DNA from: Flammeovirgaceae bacterium
GTDB taxonomy: Bacteria > Bacteroidota > Bacteroidia > Cytophagales > Cyclobacteriaceae
Length of the DNA stretch: 16,364 bases
Direction: 5' to 3'
NCBI GenBank assembly: GCA_003228395.1
Contig: QIDJ01000374.1
Location: 1-16,364 of the forward strand
Shown here: positions 1 to 7,298 of the stretch, one piece after another
How positions within the stretch are numbered: position 1 is the first letter of the stretch
Layout: each line of letters starts with the position of its first letter
Notes under the pieces: generated by a model
Told to the model about the DNA's origin: nothing
What the model saw: the letters and a program-made list of their open reading frames with translations, nothing else
Databases searched by the model: none
Program-made: the position numbers and the translations under genes

Positions 1-1025
1 TTGTCTCCCATCAAATCACATGTTTCATTAAATTCCTGCCCGTACCAGGGAAGCGAATCCATTGCCCAGCCAAGCGTACGCATATAATGATAATCATTGA
101 ATTTTGCCTGAGAATAAGCCTCAAAAACAGCCTTCGCCAGCCATGGATTTGCTTTAGAAGTTTCTTTACGGATAGCAACAGTATGCATAATTGGGAACAT
201 CCCTGTTTTTTTAAAAAAATCGCGTTCAACAGTACGATGGTCCTTAAACAGGCGTTCCACTATTGGGTTTCTATCCTGATAAACCTTTGGGTCAGCCGGA
301 TGAAGAATAGCATCTACTTTACCGGAAATTAAAAGAGTTGACTCATCCTCGCCAGCCGGAGCATCAGTTATGGTAATACCTTCGGGGCGAACTTTTTCCC
401 AGGCAGAAACCCCGCCTGTAAGGTTAGTGGCAGAATCCTTTTGTACGGCTATCCATTCAATTTCCCCCGACTTAACCCCATATTGTTCCTGCAAAATACC
501 GCGAACGTGGGTAAGTCCTGAAGATGAATAGCCAACGGTAGCCACCTTTTTACCTCTAAGGTCAGCCGGGGTTTTTATCCCTCTGTCTGTTCTGATAAAA
601 ATGCTTTTATGCCTAAACAACCTAAGAACAGGAATCGGCAACAGTTCATAATCACGGAATTCATCATTGGCATAGGCTAAAATATACGGAATGAGTCCAA
701 TCTCCGTAACATCACGACTCTGTGCTCCGAAGAAAGCATGATTATTCAATTGACCAATACCAGACACTTCATACCTTGTGCTACAGCCTTCAACATTTAC
801 ACTGCCATCAATAATCCCCCTGACACGATTGTATTCGTAGCCGGCCATGGTAACAGGTAGCCCTTCTCCATGAGGGCCGGTATATTTTGAAACGGTTGGG
901 TCGGTGGTAGTGCCTGATGCTTCGGTATTTGAATCAGAATTGGTACAAGCCATTTGACTTATCATTGTGGCAGAGAGACCAGCAAGACCTGCTTGTTTTA
1001 TAAACTTTCTGCGTGGATTTTTCAT
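1..1025 (-). CDS. Tat-exported 4,5-dihydroxyphthalate decarboxylase-like / NMT1-type binding protein (partial, 3' end off window)
   Basis: The frame is open from the ATG at 1025 to the left edge (341 codons), so the gene is cut at its 3' end. Residues 1-27 look like a Tat signal: Arg-Arg at 5-6 in PRRKFIKQAG, a short apolar stretch, then Cys27. Cys27 could be a lipidation site, but the residue at -3 is Gln, so the lipobox is poor. After a Ser/Thr-rich linker the mature part resembles the periplasmic-binding-protein fold of 4,5-dihydroxyphthalate decarboxylase (Pht5) and its ABC/NMT1 relatives: an EYNRVRGIIDG opening, LFRHKSIFIRTDRGI, DLRGKKVATVGY, THVRGILQEQYGV and, near the edge, LPWYGQEFNETCDLMGD. 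The family usually ends about 30 residues beyond that motif, so little is missing. A ligand-binding or aromatic-acid role is inferred from the family only. The export signal argues for binding rather than cytosolic decarboxylation. It follows the sulfatase gene after a terminator. Confidence 0.8.
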   Translation of the reverse strand, partial: MKNPRRKFIKQAGLAGLSATMISQMACTNSDSNTEASGTTTDPTVSKYTGPHGEGLPVTMAGYEYNRVRGIIDGSVNVEGCSTRYEVSGIGQLNNHAFFGAQSRDVTEIGLIPYILAYANDEFRDYELLPIPVLRLFRHKSIFIRTDRGIKTPADLRGKKVATVGYSSSGLTHVRGILQEQYGVKSGEIEWIAVQKDSATNLTGGVSAWEKVRPEGITITDAPAGEDESTLLISGKVDAILHPADPKVYQDRNPIVERLFKDHRTVERDFFKKTGMFPIMHTVAIRKETSKANPWLAKAVFEAYSQAKFNDYHYMRTLGWAMDSLPWYGQEFNETCDLMGD

Positions 1026-1089
1026 GACTTAATATTAATTGGATTGTTAGTGTTATTATTATAAAAAATTCAATGTAGATTAAAAACAA

Positions 1090-1120
1090 ACAGCTACCAC
1101 AATTAGTGTGTGATAGCTGT
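1090..1120 (-). terminator. Rho-independent terminator of the sulfatase gene
   Basis: Read on the minus strand, ACAGCTATCACA pairs with TGTGGTAGCTGT over 12 bp with one G-T wobble and a 7-nt loop (1102-1108). A T-rich tract, TTGTTTTTA, follows. It lies 17 nt after the sulfatase stop codon, so it should end most sulfatase transcripts before the next gene starts at 1025. Confidence 0.8.
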
Positions 1121-1136
1121 ATTATTCTTATTAAGT

Positions 1137-2852
1137 CTATCGATGCTGGCTTCCCCAGTTTTCCATTGCAGGATCATAAGGTAGTGCGTATTTAAGGAAT
1201 TCCTTTAGATCAAAAGGCAAATCTTTCGGATTAAAGCGAAATTCTCCTGCCTTTTTAACAGCCGGGCGTGGATTTTCTAATCCTGTTAACGGCATTCCTC
1301 TTATATGTTTAGTATTTGGATATTTTTGTATCCATAAATTATGACGGGAAACCATTATATCAAACATAGGTTTAGTGGTAAAACCCGGTAACATTTTAGG
1401 CATTACTTCACGGGGGTCGTTGTATAGATCGTAGAATGCAGCTCCGCTCAAACCAGGCAATTCACCAACCCATCTACGCTTAAACCTACCTTTTACAGTA
1501 GCAGCCAGAATATCACCGGTATAAATAAACACATAATCTCTTCTGCTGTAAGTATCCCCGTTTAATAATAGGGATGTTTGGTCAAGACCGTCAATGATTC
1601 TGTCAGTAGGGATATACTTTTTCGCTCCGGCCAAATTTGCGAATGTGGTATATAAATCTGTTACGTGAATAATATCGCCAACTACCTGATTTGGGGCAAT
1701 TACACCTGGCCAACGAACTAAAAATGGTACGCGTAATGCACCTTCCCAGGCATCACCTTTACCACCACGGTAAAGAGTTTCAACCATTCCCGGAGGGCCG
1801 TGGTGTGTCATAGGACCATTATCTGCCATTAATACAACCAAGGTATTTTCTTCAACACCCTGATCTTTTAATTCTTTTAATAATTCAGGAATCCACCTGT
1901 CTAATTGCATAAAAAATTCTTGCGTAGGACCTGCTGCAACCGATTCTTTTTTATGACCAGGCTGTGTTCCTAAAAATGATCCGGCAATCGGCTGATAAGA
2001 TATAAAGAAAGGTTTTTTTGCAGCAACACTTTTTCTTATAAAGGCAAGTGTACGTTTCTGACATTCTTTCTCAATTGCATAATAGTCAGCTTCGTTAGGT
2101 GGAGTACCCCATTCACGTACGGGACCGCCTTTTGTACCTTCAAGCATCCAAACATAACCATCAGGTCTCCACCCGGCATCTATATCATAAGGATCTTTTG
2201 GGTATAAACTTGGATCAACCGAAGTTGGAAACATGGGTCCTAATTGACCACGAGTAGTATAAAGGCTTGGTACTTGATTGTATGGAGCCCAAAAAGCTTC
2301 ATCAAAACCCATGTTAGTCATGTAACTTTCCTCAATATCACCTAAATGGCCTTTGCCATAAAAAGCAGTAGCATAACCGGCTTCACTCATTACTTCACCA
2401 ATGGTTTTTTCTTTTTCACTCATTCCTCCATACTCGTATGGGAAACTCACATTATACATTCCGCTTCTAACGGCATGACGACCTGTCATAAAAGCAGCAC
2501 GGGTTGGTGTACAAGAAGGTTCTGTGTACATACGTGTATAGTACTGACCTTCAGCAGCAAATTTGTTAATGTTCGGAGTCTCAAATCCACGGTTTAATTG
2601 CAAATGCTTAATACCGAGCTCACCTACGGGGCTATCATCCCACATAATGTGAATTATGTTCGGAGTAGATCCGTGTTTCTTTTTAAGTTCGGCCAATTTT
2701 TTCTGAAGCTCTTTGTCTTCTGTTTTCCACTTATCACCATGTTGCGCCTTGAGTATATAATACTCTGCATCGTGCACAATCTCTTGCGCCATGACAGGTG
2801 CTGATACGATCAGCAAAATCCCTATCAATAATGAAATTTTGGTTTTGGTCAT
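1137..2852 (-). CDS. Exported Cys-type sulfatase (arylsulfatase-like, sulfatase family S1)
   Basis: This is a 571-residue protein with a signal peptide at 1-22 (apolar core, cleavage near VMAQ), so it acts in the periplasm or outside the cell. It hydrolyses sulfate esters; the substrate is not evident. The alkaline-phosphatase-like sulfatase fold is shown by NIIHIMWDD at 65-73 (metal ligands D72, D73), by the formylglycine signature C114-T-P-T-R118 in a CTPTRAAFMTGR context, by YGKGH at 165-169 (K167, H169), by MADNG at 342-346 (D344, N345 metal ligands) and by RGGKGDAWEGALRVP around K365. Cys114 must be oxidised to formylglycine by a maturase that is not in this window. One oddity: the usual APH histidine after the PFF motif (P281) is absent, and AGS with Ser292 stands in its place. 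A terminator follows at 1090-1120, and an AraC regulator gene lies upstream in the same direction. Confidence 0.95.
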   Translation of the reverse strand: MTKTKISLLIGILLIVSAPVMAQEIVHDAEYYILKAQHGDKWKTEDKELQKKLAELKKKHGSTPNIIHIMWDDSPVGELGIKHLQLNRGFETPNINKFAAEGQYYTRMYTEPSCTPTRAAFMTGRHAVRSGMYNVSFPYEYGGMSEKEKTIGEVMSEAGYATAFYGKGHLGDIEESYMTNMGFDEAFWAPYNQVPSLYTTRGQLGPMFPTSVDPSLYPKDPYDIDAGWRPDGYVWMLEGTKGGPVREWGTPPNEADYYAIEKECQKRTLAFIRKSVAAKKPFFISYQPIAGSFLGTQPGHKKESVAAGPTQEFFMQLDRWIPELLKELKDQGVEENTLVVLMADNGPMTHHGPPGMVETLYRGGKGDAWEGALRVPFLVRWPGVIAPNQVVGDIIHVTDLYTTFANLAGAKKYIPTDRIIDGLDQTSLLLNGDTYSRRDYVFIYTGDILAATVKGRFKRRWVGELPGLSGAAFYDLYNDPREVMPKMLPGFTTKPMFDIMVSRHNLWIQKYPNTKHIRGMPLTGLENPRPAVKKAGEFRFNPKDLPFDLKEFLKYALPYDPAMENWGSQHR

Positions 2853-3043
2853 GATTTTAATTGGTTTGTTACAATTAATGATATTTGATTGTATGTTAAC
2901 TCAATAATAAAGGGTTGATATTTCTATTTAGGCACGGACTGATTATCATATACTTTTAAAAAAAAATTACATAATTATGAATAAATTTATGCTGCTTATT
3001 TTTAATGGGATATCAAAAAGCCGCAACTTTACCAAATGAACCA

Positions 3044-3057
3044 ACCATTATAATGGT
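3044..3057. promoter_or_regulatory. Perfect 14-bp palindrome upstream of the sulfatase gene
   Basis: ACCATTATAATGGT is its own reverse complement. It lies in the 296-bp gap between the AraC gene and the sulfatase gene, 192 bp before the sulfatase start. It is a possible operator, but no bound protein can be named. I could not identify a clear sulfatase promoter elsewhere in this gap, which is otherwise AT-rich and without coding potential. Confidence 0.4.
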
Positions 3058-3094
3058 CACCATCAGTAGTATTGTTAATAAGTAGATTTTGATT

Positions 3095-3106
3095 TTTCAT
3101 ATGAAA
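3095..3106. promoter_or_regulatory. Perfect 12-bp palindrome between AraC and sulfatase genes
   Basis: TTTCATATGAAA is a perfect palindrome 43 nt past the AraC stop codon (on the minus strand) and 38 bp from the 14-bp palindrome at 3044. It could be a second protein-binding site. AT-rich palindromes of this length arise by chance more easily, so it is weaker than its neighbour. Confidence 0.25.
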
Positions 3107-3148
3107 TAGTTTGTAATCAGTTTGAATTAATATCTAACTCTTACAAAC

Positions 3149-3910
3149 CTATTTCTTTTTGATATTCTTTAATTGTATAAATCGGTCGCTTTGCTCTTGA
3201 TACAGCTCTTTTGGTGTCTTACTTGTATGTTTCTTTATTTCTTTAATAAAATGGGATTGGTCATAGAATTCCTCACCAGGAAAAAACTTGCCTTCCCTTA
3301 TGGGAATATAGGCAGCATAAACTTTCTGTATGTTCAAATAGGGTTTAAGCGATACACCCAAATATTTGTTCAAATAGCGATTTATTTGTCTGCGGCTCCA
3401 ACCAACTTGTTTAGCAACTTCTTCCACAGTAATATTACCTTGCATTTTATATAGCAATTGAGAAAGGTTGAGTTTTTTGTCCTCAATTTTGTTGGCTAAT
3501 TGAGAGGTTAATATTTCTTCAATTTGTTGCACAACCAGGTCAAAATTTTCAAAATTCATGCTTTTCACATTCCAGAAATCCAGTTCTAAGTCTTGCTGAG
3601 ATTGAAGGATACTTGCCACCTCTCTTTTTAGAAGATACTCAGGTGCCAGTAATTTAAATTTTATTCCATAAACCGTAGCTCTTGCAGGTATTTTAATTTC
3701 GATTTCTTTAGTCCATAATCCTGTCATGAAGCATGACTTTAATTTACCATCAACCAGATGAATAATTACTTTGAAAAAACTGTCGGGAAAAATGGTGTAC
3801 CCATAGTACTTATCTGTAAGGTTTTTATGCTCCCAATAGGAATCAACAAAATCGCTTAATTGATGTGATGGACTTAAATGAACATATTTTCGCTTGTCTT
3901 CAGGTATCAT
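3149..3910 (-). CDS. AraC-family transcriptional regulator
   Basis: This is a 253-residue cytoplasmic DNA-binding protein. The C-terminal AraC/XylS domain (about 150-240) has both helix-turn-helix units: NITVEEVAKQVGWSRRQINR at 159-178 and, in the second unit, the family signature FYDQSHFIKEIKKHTSKTPK at 215-234. The N-terminal part (about 5-115, starting YVHLSPSHQLSDFVDSYWEH, with FPDSFFKVIIHL and a GIKF motif) resembles the ligand-sensing domain often found in Bacteroidota AraC proteins of the DUF6597 type. No ligand can be read from the sequence. The gene has its own near-consensus promoter and a dyad between promoter and start, suggesting autoregulation. The most obvious target is the sulfatase gene directly downstream, but this is inferred from position only. 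Base composition is visibly more AT-rich than in the gyrA region. Confidence 0.92.
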   Translation of the reverse strand: MIPEDKRKYVHLSPSHQLSDFVDSYWEHKNLTDKYYGYTIFPDSFFKVIIHLVDGKLKSCFMTGLWTKEIEIKIPARATVYGIKFKLLAPEYLLKREVASILQSQQDLELDFWNVKSMNFENFDLVVQQIEEILTSQLANKIEDKKLNLSQLLYKMQGNITVEEVAKQVGWSRRQINRYLNKYLGVSLKPYLNIQKVYAAYIPIREGKFFPGEEFYDQSHFIKEIKKHTSKTPKELYQEQSDRFIQLKNIKKK

Positions 3911-3924
3911 GAAGTAATGAAAGA

Positions 3925-3940
3925 TAACAGGTATCTGTTA
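3925..3940. promoter_or_regulatory. Inverted repeat just downstream of the AraC promoter (candidate operator)
   Basis: TAACAG and CTGTTA are perfect 6-bp arms around a 4-nt centre (GTAT). The site lies between the -7 element (3951-3958) and the start codon at 3910, roughly at the first 20 transcribed bases. That is where a repressor or self-regulator would block the promoter. Confidence 0.45.
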
Positions 3941-3950
3941 AATATACTCC

Positions 3951-3981
3951 CAAATATATTAACAATAATAGTTTGATGAAA
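3951..3981 (-). promoter_or_regulatory. Bacteroidota-type promoter of the AraC gene
   Basis: On the minus strand TATATTTG (3951-3958) matches the -7 consensus TAnnTTTG exactly. TTTC (3978-3981) matches three of four bases of the -33 element TTTG, with the expected 19-nt spacer. The predicted transcript would start near 3944, giving a leader of about 33 nt. Confidence 0.6.
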
Positions 3982-4050
3982 TTATGTTCCTGCCGGGAGT
4001 AGATAAAAAATTAGTTGGATAAGATATTTATATTCAGAACGAACCGTCCA

Positions 4051-5880
4051 TCAAATACTTTTTTCCATTTCAGGAAAGAAGGCCACATTTTTATGCTGAT
4101 AGTCTTCCATATTGCGCAAAATTTTGTCCAGCAGCAGCATTGCCCGGTTTATGAAAGGACCTTTATTCAGCATCACACATTCGGCTTTTAAGGAATTTAC
4201 CGTATCGGTGATTTCTGCCCGCGATGGAATTCCGGATTTTGCCAGGTTTTCGAGCACCTGTGTAGCCCAGACCACAGGCACATGTGCTGCGCTGCAAATA
4301 GTCAAAATTTCTTTTTGAATTCTTCCGATATTTTCCCATCCCGTTTCAATGGCCAGGTCTCCTCTTGCAATCATCACGCCAATATGCCTGGTTTTCATTC
4401 CTGTCAACAGCATGTCAATAATATTGTCGTACGCTTTTTTAGTTTCGATTTTCAGTATGATTCCCAGCTTCCCCAGTACCCCTAACTTGTCAAGTTCTAC
4501 AATCAGATTATCTACATCTTCCGGAGTATTTACAAAAGAATAGTTCACCACATCGGCATGTTCAGCAATAAACGTAAGATCAGTATAGTCTTTTGCCGTC
4601 AAACCTCCCTGTTTCAGGTCTGTGTCCGGCAGGTTTATTCCTTTATCGGCGCGCAGTTTGGTACCTTTGGATTTGGCATTATGTATCATTACGTCGAATG
4701 ATCCCTCTCTGACTTCGGTGATTTCACCGCCTATTTTACCGTCATCAAAAAAGATATACTCACCCGTTTTTACAGATTCGAAAACAGACGGATACGTACA
4801 TGAAATATGAGCTTTATTGCTGATTTTGCCATCCGGATCATAGCTGGCGGATTCACCTGGTTCGGCAGCAGCATGTACGGTCATAATATCTCCCGGCTTA
4901 ATCAGCAGCCAGGTCCGTGATAACGGTAGATTAAATACGGTAGAGGTGTTTTCTTCATTGTGCCCGTAGTACAGGTCGGTTCCTTTTCCAATATAGCAGG
5001 TATTGTTACTTTGGGTATAAACGATATGTTTATTCTGCCGTGTGCGCACAATTAATTCACGCTGTTTTTCCCGTGTATCTTTAAATCTAATTCTGTCTTC
5101 TTTCTTTAGTTCTCGCAGCCATTCACTGCTTACAACCACACCATTTAATTCGTTGGAAAGAGATTCGGAATCAACAAGGGGTATAACAGCAGGATTTATC
5201 ACCCTGCCAAATGCATCTCTGTCAGGTGCATACCTGGTAACCGGCGGACCCTTTGCAATCAGTCCTGTTCGTATTTTGGGTCCGGCAAGATCCATACAAA
5301 TGGTGATTTTTCGCTTAATTTTACTTCCTGCAAGCTGCACATTGTCAATCATTTTCTTCCAGGTTTCCGGCTCGTCATGGGCGCAATTAATACGTGCACA
5401 GTTCATTCCCGATGAAGCAAGCGCTAATACGAGTTTTAAATCATTTGCAGCTTCTGAGGGCAATGTCACCATGATTCTCACCCTTCTTCCTTTTGAACGA
5501 TACCCCAGCAAGGACTTAGTGTGCCTATTGAGCAGCTTTTCTCCTTTCTTTATTGAAAGACCAGGCTTTTTCATTTCTTCTGATTCGAACGTGTTAATAA
5601 GCTTCCCAAGAACAAACTTTGTATTCATTAAGCTTGCCAATACGTGTTGCTCTGACCGGGCAAGCCTGGAAAGCCCGAGGTTCCCCAACTTTTTTTGTAT
5701 GTCGCGCAAATCCACAGTACGCAATGTATGATAATGAATCAGGTTGCGGGCGCTGCGCCGATAGGTAGTACAAACAGCGGAAAGCCGATTTGTATACATT
5801 TTCTCATCAAGCGCAATACGATTGATAATATCATCAATCTCTGCAATCAGACTTTCAATTTTATCTGTCCTGATTTTCAT
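4051..5880 (-). CDS. Non-canonical pyruvate kinase (N-terminal extension, no C-terminal domain)
   Basis: The protein has 609 residues from the ATG at 5880. An upstream in-frame TTG at 5925 is rejected because a promoter lies between the two codons. Residues 1 to about 125 are a helical extension unrelated to classical pyruvate kinase. The barrel then starts at RVRIMVTLPSEA. Catalytic positions are kept: R163 in ARINCAHD, D197 in MDLAGPKIRTG, K477 and E479 in LKIETKKA, D508 in ARGDLAIE, and T540 in WATQVLENL. Between DLAGPKIRTG and FFDDGKIGGEI there are over 160 residues, so the B domain is enlarged. The protein ends soon after AECVMLNKGPF, where classical enzymes have MLSGETA followed by an allosteric domain of about 120 residues. 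The likely reaction is phosphoenolpyruvate plus ADP to pyruvate plus ATP, probably without fructose-bisphosphate-type control. It seems monocistronic. It could instead act on a related phosphoryl substrate. Confidence 0.88.
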   Translation of the reverse strand: MKIRTDKIESLIAEIDDIINRIALDEKMYTNRLSAVCTTYRRSARNLIHYHTLRTVDLRDIQKKLGNLGLSRLARSEQHVLASLMNTKFVLGKLINTFESEEMKKPGLSIKKGEKLLNRHTKSLLGYRSKGRRVRIMVTLPSEAANDLKLVLALASSGMNCARINCAHDEPETWKKMIDNVQLAGSKIKRKITICMDLAGPKIRTGLIAKGPPVTRYAPDRDAFGRVINPAVIPLVDSESLSNELNGVVVSSEWLRELKKEDRIRFKDTREKQRELIVRTRQNKHIVYTQSNNTCYIGKGTDLYYGHNEENTSTVFNLPLSRTWLLIKPGDIMTVHAAAEPGESASYDPDGKISNKAHISCTYPSVFESVKTGEYIFFDDGKIGGEITEVREGSFDVMIHNAKSKGTKLRADKGINLPDTDLKQGGLTAKDYTDLTFIAEHADVVNYSFVNTPEDVDNLIVELDKLGVLGKLGIILKIETKKAYDNIIDMLLTGMKTRHIGVMIARGDLAIETGWENIGRIQKEILTICSAAHVPVVWATQVLENLAKSGIPSRAEITDTVNSLKAECVMLNKGPFINRAMLLLDKILRNMEDYQHKNVAFFPEMEKSI

Positions 5881-5901
5881 TTTTATATCGGCGCCGAGGT
5901 T

Positions 5902-5932
5902 AAAATTTACTAAACTTTGAAACAATCATCAA
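5902..5932 (-). promoter_or_regulatory. Candidate promoter of the pyruvate kinase gene
   Basis: On the minus strand TTG (5930-5932) is followed by a 20-nt spacer and TAAATTTT (5902-5909), a 7-of-8 match to the Bacteroidota -7 consensus TAnnTTTG. The implied transcript start near 5895 leaves a leader of about 15 nt before the ATG at 5880, and would exclude the TTG codon at 5925 as a start. Confidence 0.45.
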
Positions 5933-5956
5933 GTGAAAACACAATTTCCTTCAAGT

Positions 5957-5969
5957 CCTGCAATGCAGG
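5957..5969. promoter_or_regulatory. 13-bp dyad upstream of the pyruvate kinase promoter
   Basis: CCTGCA and TGCAGG are perfect 6-bp arms around one base. The dyad lies 25 bp upstream of the proposed -33 element and 12 bp past the T-run of the preceding terminator. This suits an activator or repressor site, though it could also be a minor part of the terminator region. Confidence 0.3.
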
Positions 5970-5980
5970 TAAATACCAAA

Positions 5981-6011
5981 CAAAAATCCCCGCCGGTTCT
6001 GGCAGGGATTT
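5981..6011 (-). terminator. Strong rho-independent terminator after the TPR gene
   Basis: On the minus strand AAATCCCTGCC (6001-6011) pairs with GGCGGGGATTT (5984-5994) over 11 bp with one T-G wobble and a 6-nt loop, followed by a T-rich tract. It lies about 50 nt after the stop codon of the TPR gene and closes the gyrA-side transcript. Confidence 0.88.
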
Positions 6012-6062
6012 AGCTATCGCGAATAAAGTATGATTCCCGAAAATATATTTATTCAGGTTGAT

Positions 6063-7220
6063 CTAATTATCTTCCCAATATCCGAGTTCAACAAGTTTCT
6101 TCTGAACTGCCTCCGCTTTATCCATCATTTTCAACCGGATATATAATCCACTTAATGATTCGAGGATTGCCTGATCGTCCGGCTGAACTTCATTTGCTTT
6201 TTCAAGAACTGGCAATGCCAATTTGTAATATTCGTCTGCTTTGGCTTCAATTGGAGCTCCTTCTTTCTGGTAGGTTTTCAAATCCATATCCATAGCTTCC
6301 TGGCGTATTTCTTTAGCCTTACTTGTATAGGTGTAAGCCAGGTTGATATACGGATCGATGTACTCAGGATCAGCTTCGATGGCTTTTTTATATGCCTCCA
6401 CAGACTCATCATACGCTCCTATTTCGCCATTTAAATATCCCAGGTTGTACCACAAATTTGCATTTTCCGGTTCAACCTCCAGGGCGGCAATCAGCGCCTG
6501 CCTTGCTTCATCCGTTTTTTCGAGTTTGATATAATAGGCGATAATTGACTTATCAAATGACTGGTCATCCGGAAATTTTTCCATTCCCTTATGGGCGATC
6601 TTCAATGCTCCTTCCAGGTCTTGTTTGTCATTTTCAAGCAAAAACATTACCTGCGTGTAGATCAGTTTAGGGCAGTCCTCCAGTTCCATTGCGCTGTAAT
6701 ACATTTCAAAAGCATCATCTAATTCTCCTGCTTCCTGCGCACAATATCCGCCATACAGATAACCAATAGTATCTTTTGGCGCTATTATTGTCAGGTCTTT
6801 GAAAGTCAGATAGGCGTCTTTATAGTTTTCCTCCTGGTATAACGAAATACCGCGGTTCAGAATGATACTATACATTTGCTGAGCCTGTATCTCCGAAAGC
6901 GTGTAATAGTTGCTTCCCTCCTTTTCATATATCTTAACTTTTTCATAAGATTTCGCTGCTTTTATAGCAGCCCCGGGGTCTATTGCACGAACCGATTCAT
7001 CATCGGAAGAGGCAATAGCCTGATATACCATCCCCCGAACATACCAGGTACGTCCTTTTTCCCTGGTTTTCTCATGTTCTGCCGCCTGATCAATCAACTC
7101 TTTAGCTTCTGCCAGTTTGCCATTCTGAATATTTGCATTGGCCTTATTTACATTTGAATTTTGGGCATTGACCGAAACAGTTGCAAAACAAAACAGTACA
7201 ATTAAAATAGCGTTTTTCAT
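6063..7220 (-). CDS. Periplasmic tetratricopeptide-repeat protein
   Basis: This is a 385-residue protein with a signal peptide at 1-20 (MKNAILIVLF followed by an apolar run, cleavage near VNAQ). The rest is helical TPR repeat. Clear units include LNRGISLYQEENYKDAYLTF, YLYGGYCAQEAGELDDAFEM, LWYNLGYLNGEIGAYDESVE, DPYINLAYTYTSKAKE and a last unit ending MDKAEAVQKKLVELGYWEDN, about seven repeats in all. It should act as a protein-protein interaction scaffold in the periplasm; no enzyme motif is present. It starts 78 nt after the gyrA stop codon in the same direction and ends at a strong terminator, so it is probably transcribed partly by read-through from gyrA. From memory, TPR genes next to gyrA occur in other Bacteroidota, but no partner is known to me. 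Confidence 0.88.
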   Translation of the reverse strand: MKNAILIVLFCFATVSVNAQNSNVNKANANIQNGKLAEAKELIDQAAEHEKTREKGRTWYVRGMVYQAIASSDDESVRAIDPGAAIKAAKSYEKVKIYEKEGSNYYTLSEIQAQQMYSIILNRGISLYQEENYKDAYLTFKDLTIIAPKDTIGYLYGGYCAQEAGELDDAFEMYYSAMELEDCPKLIYTQVMFLLENDKQDLEGALKIAHKGMEKFPDDQSFDKSIIAYYIKLEKTDEARQALIAALEVEPENANLWYNLGYLNGEIGAYDESVEAYKKAIEADPEYIDPYINLAYTYTSKAKEIRQEAMDMDLKTYQKEGAPIEAKADEYYKLALPVLEKANEVQPDDQAILESLSGLYIRLKMMDKAEAVQKKLVELGYWEDN

Positions 7221-7268
7221 CTTTAATATATCTAAGTGAAATGCAATAATATAAAATACAATAATTAG

Positions 7269-7284
7269 CCGGAAAGTTCTCCGG
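7269..7284. repeat. GC-rich inverted repeat between gyrA and the TPR gene
   Basis: CCGGA and TCCGG arms flank a 6-nt loop, 15 nt past the gyrA stop codon. There is no T-run after it, so it is a weak attenuator or an mRNA 3'-end stabiliser rather than a proven terminator. Confidence 0.35.
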
Positions 7285-7298
7285 AAATATAGCGTGTA

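Noticed and set aside
5042..5731. Plus-strand open frame of 229 codons opposite the pyruvate kinase gene
   Set aside because: It lies wholly antisense to a gene with intact catalytic motifs, and its translation is Ser/Phe-rich without any recognisable motif, as expected for a shadow frame.
5881..5925. TTG start at 5925 adding 15 residues to the pyruvate kinase
   Set aside because: A promoter-like pair at 5902-5932 would place the transcript start downstream of this codon, and the ATG at 5880 has an A-rich leader typical of the phylum.
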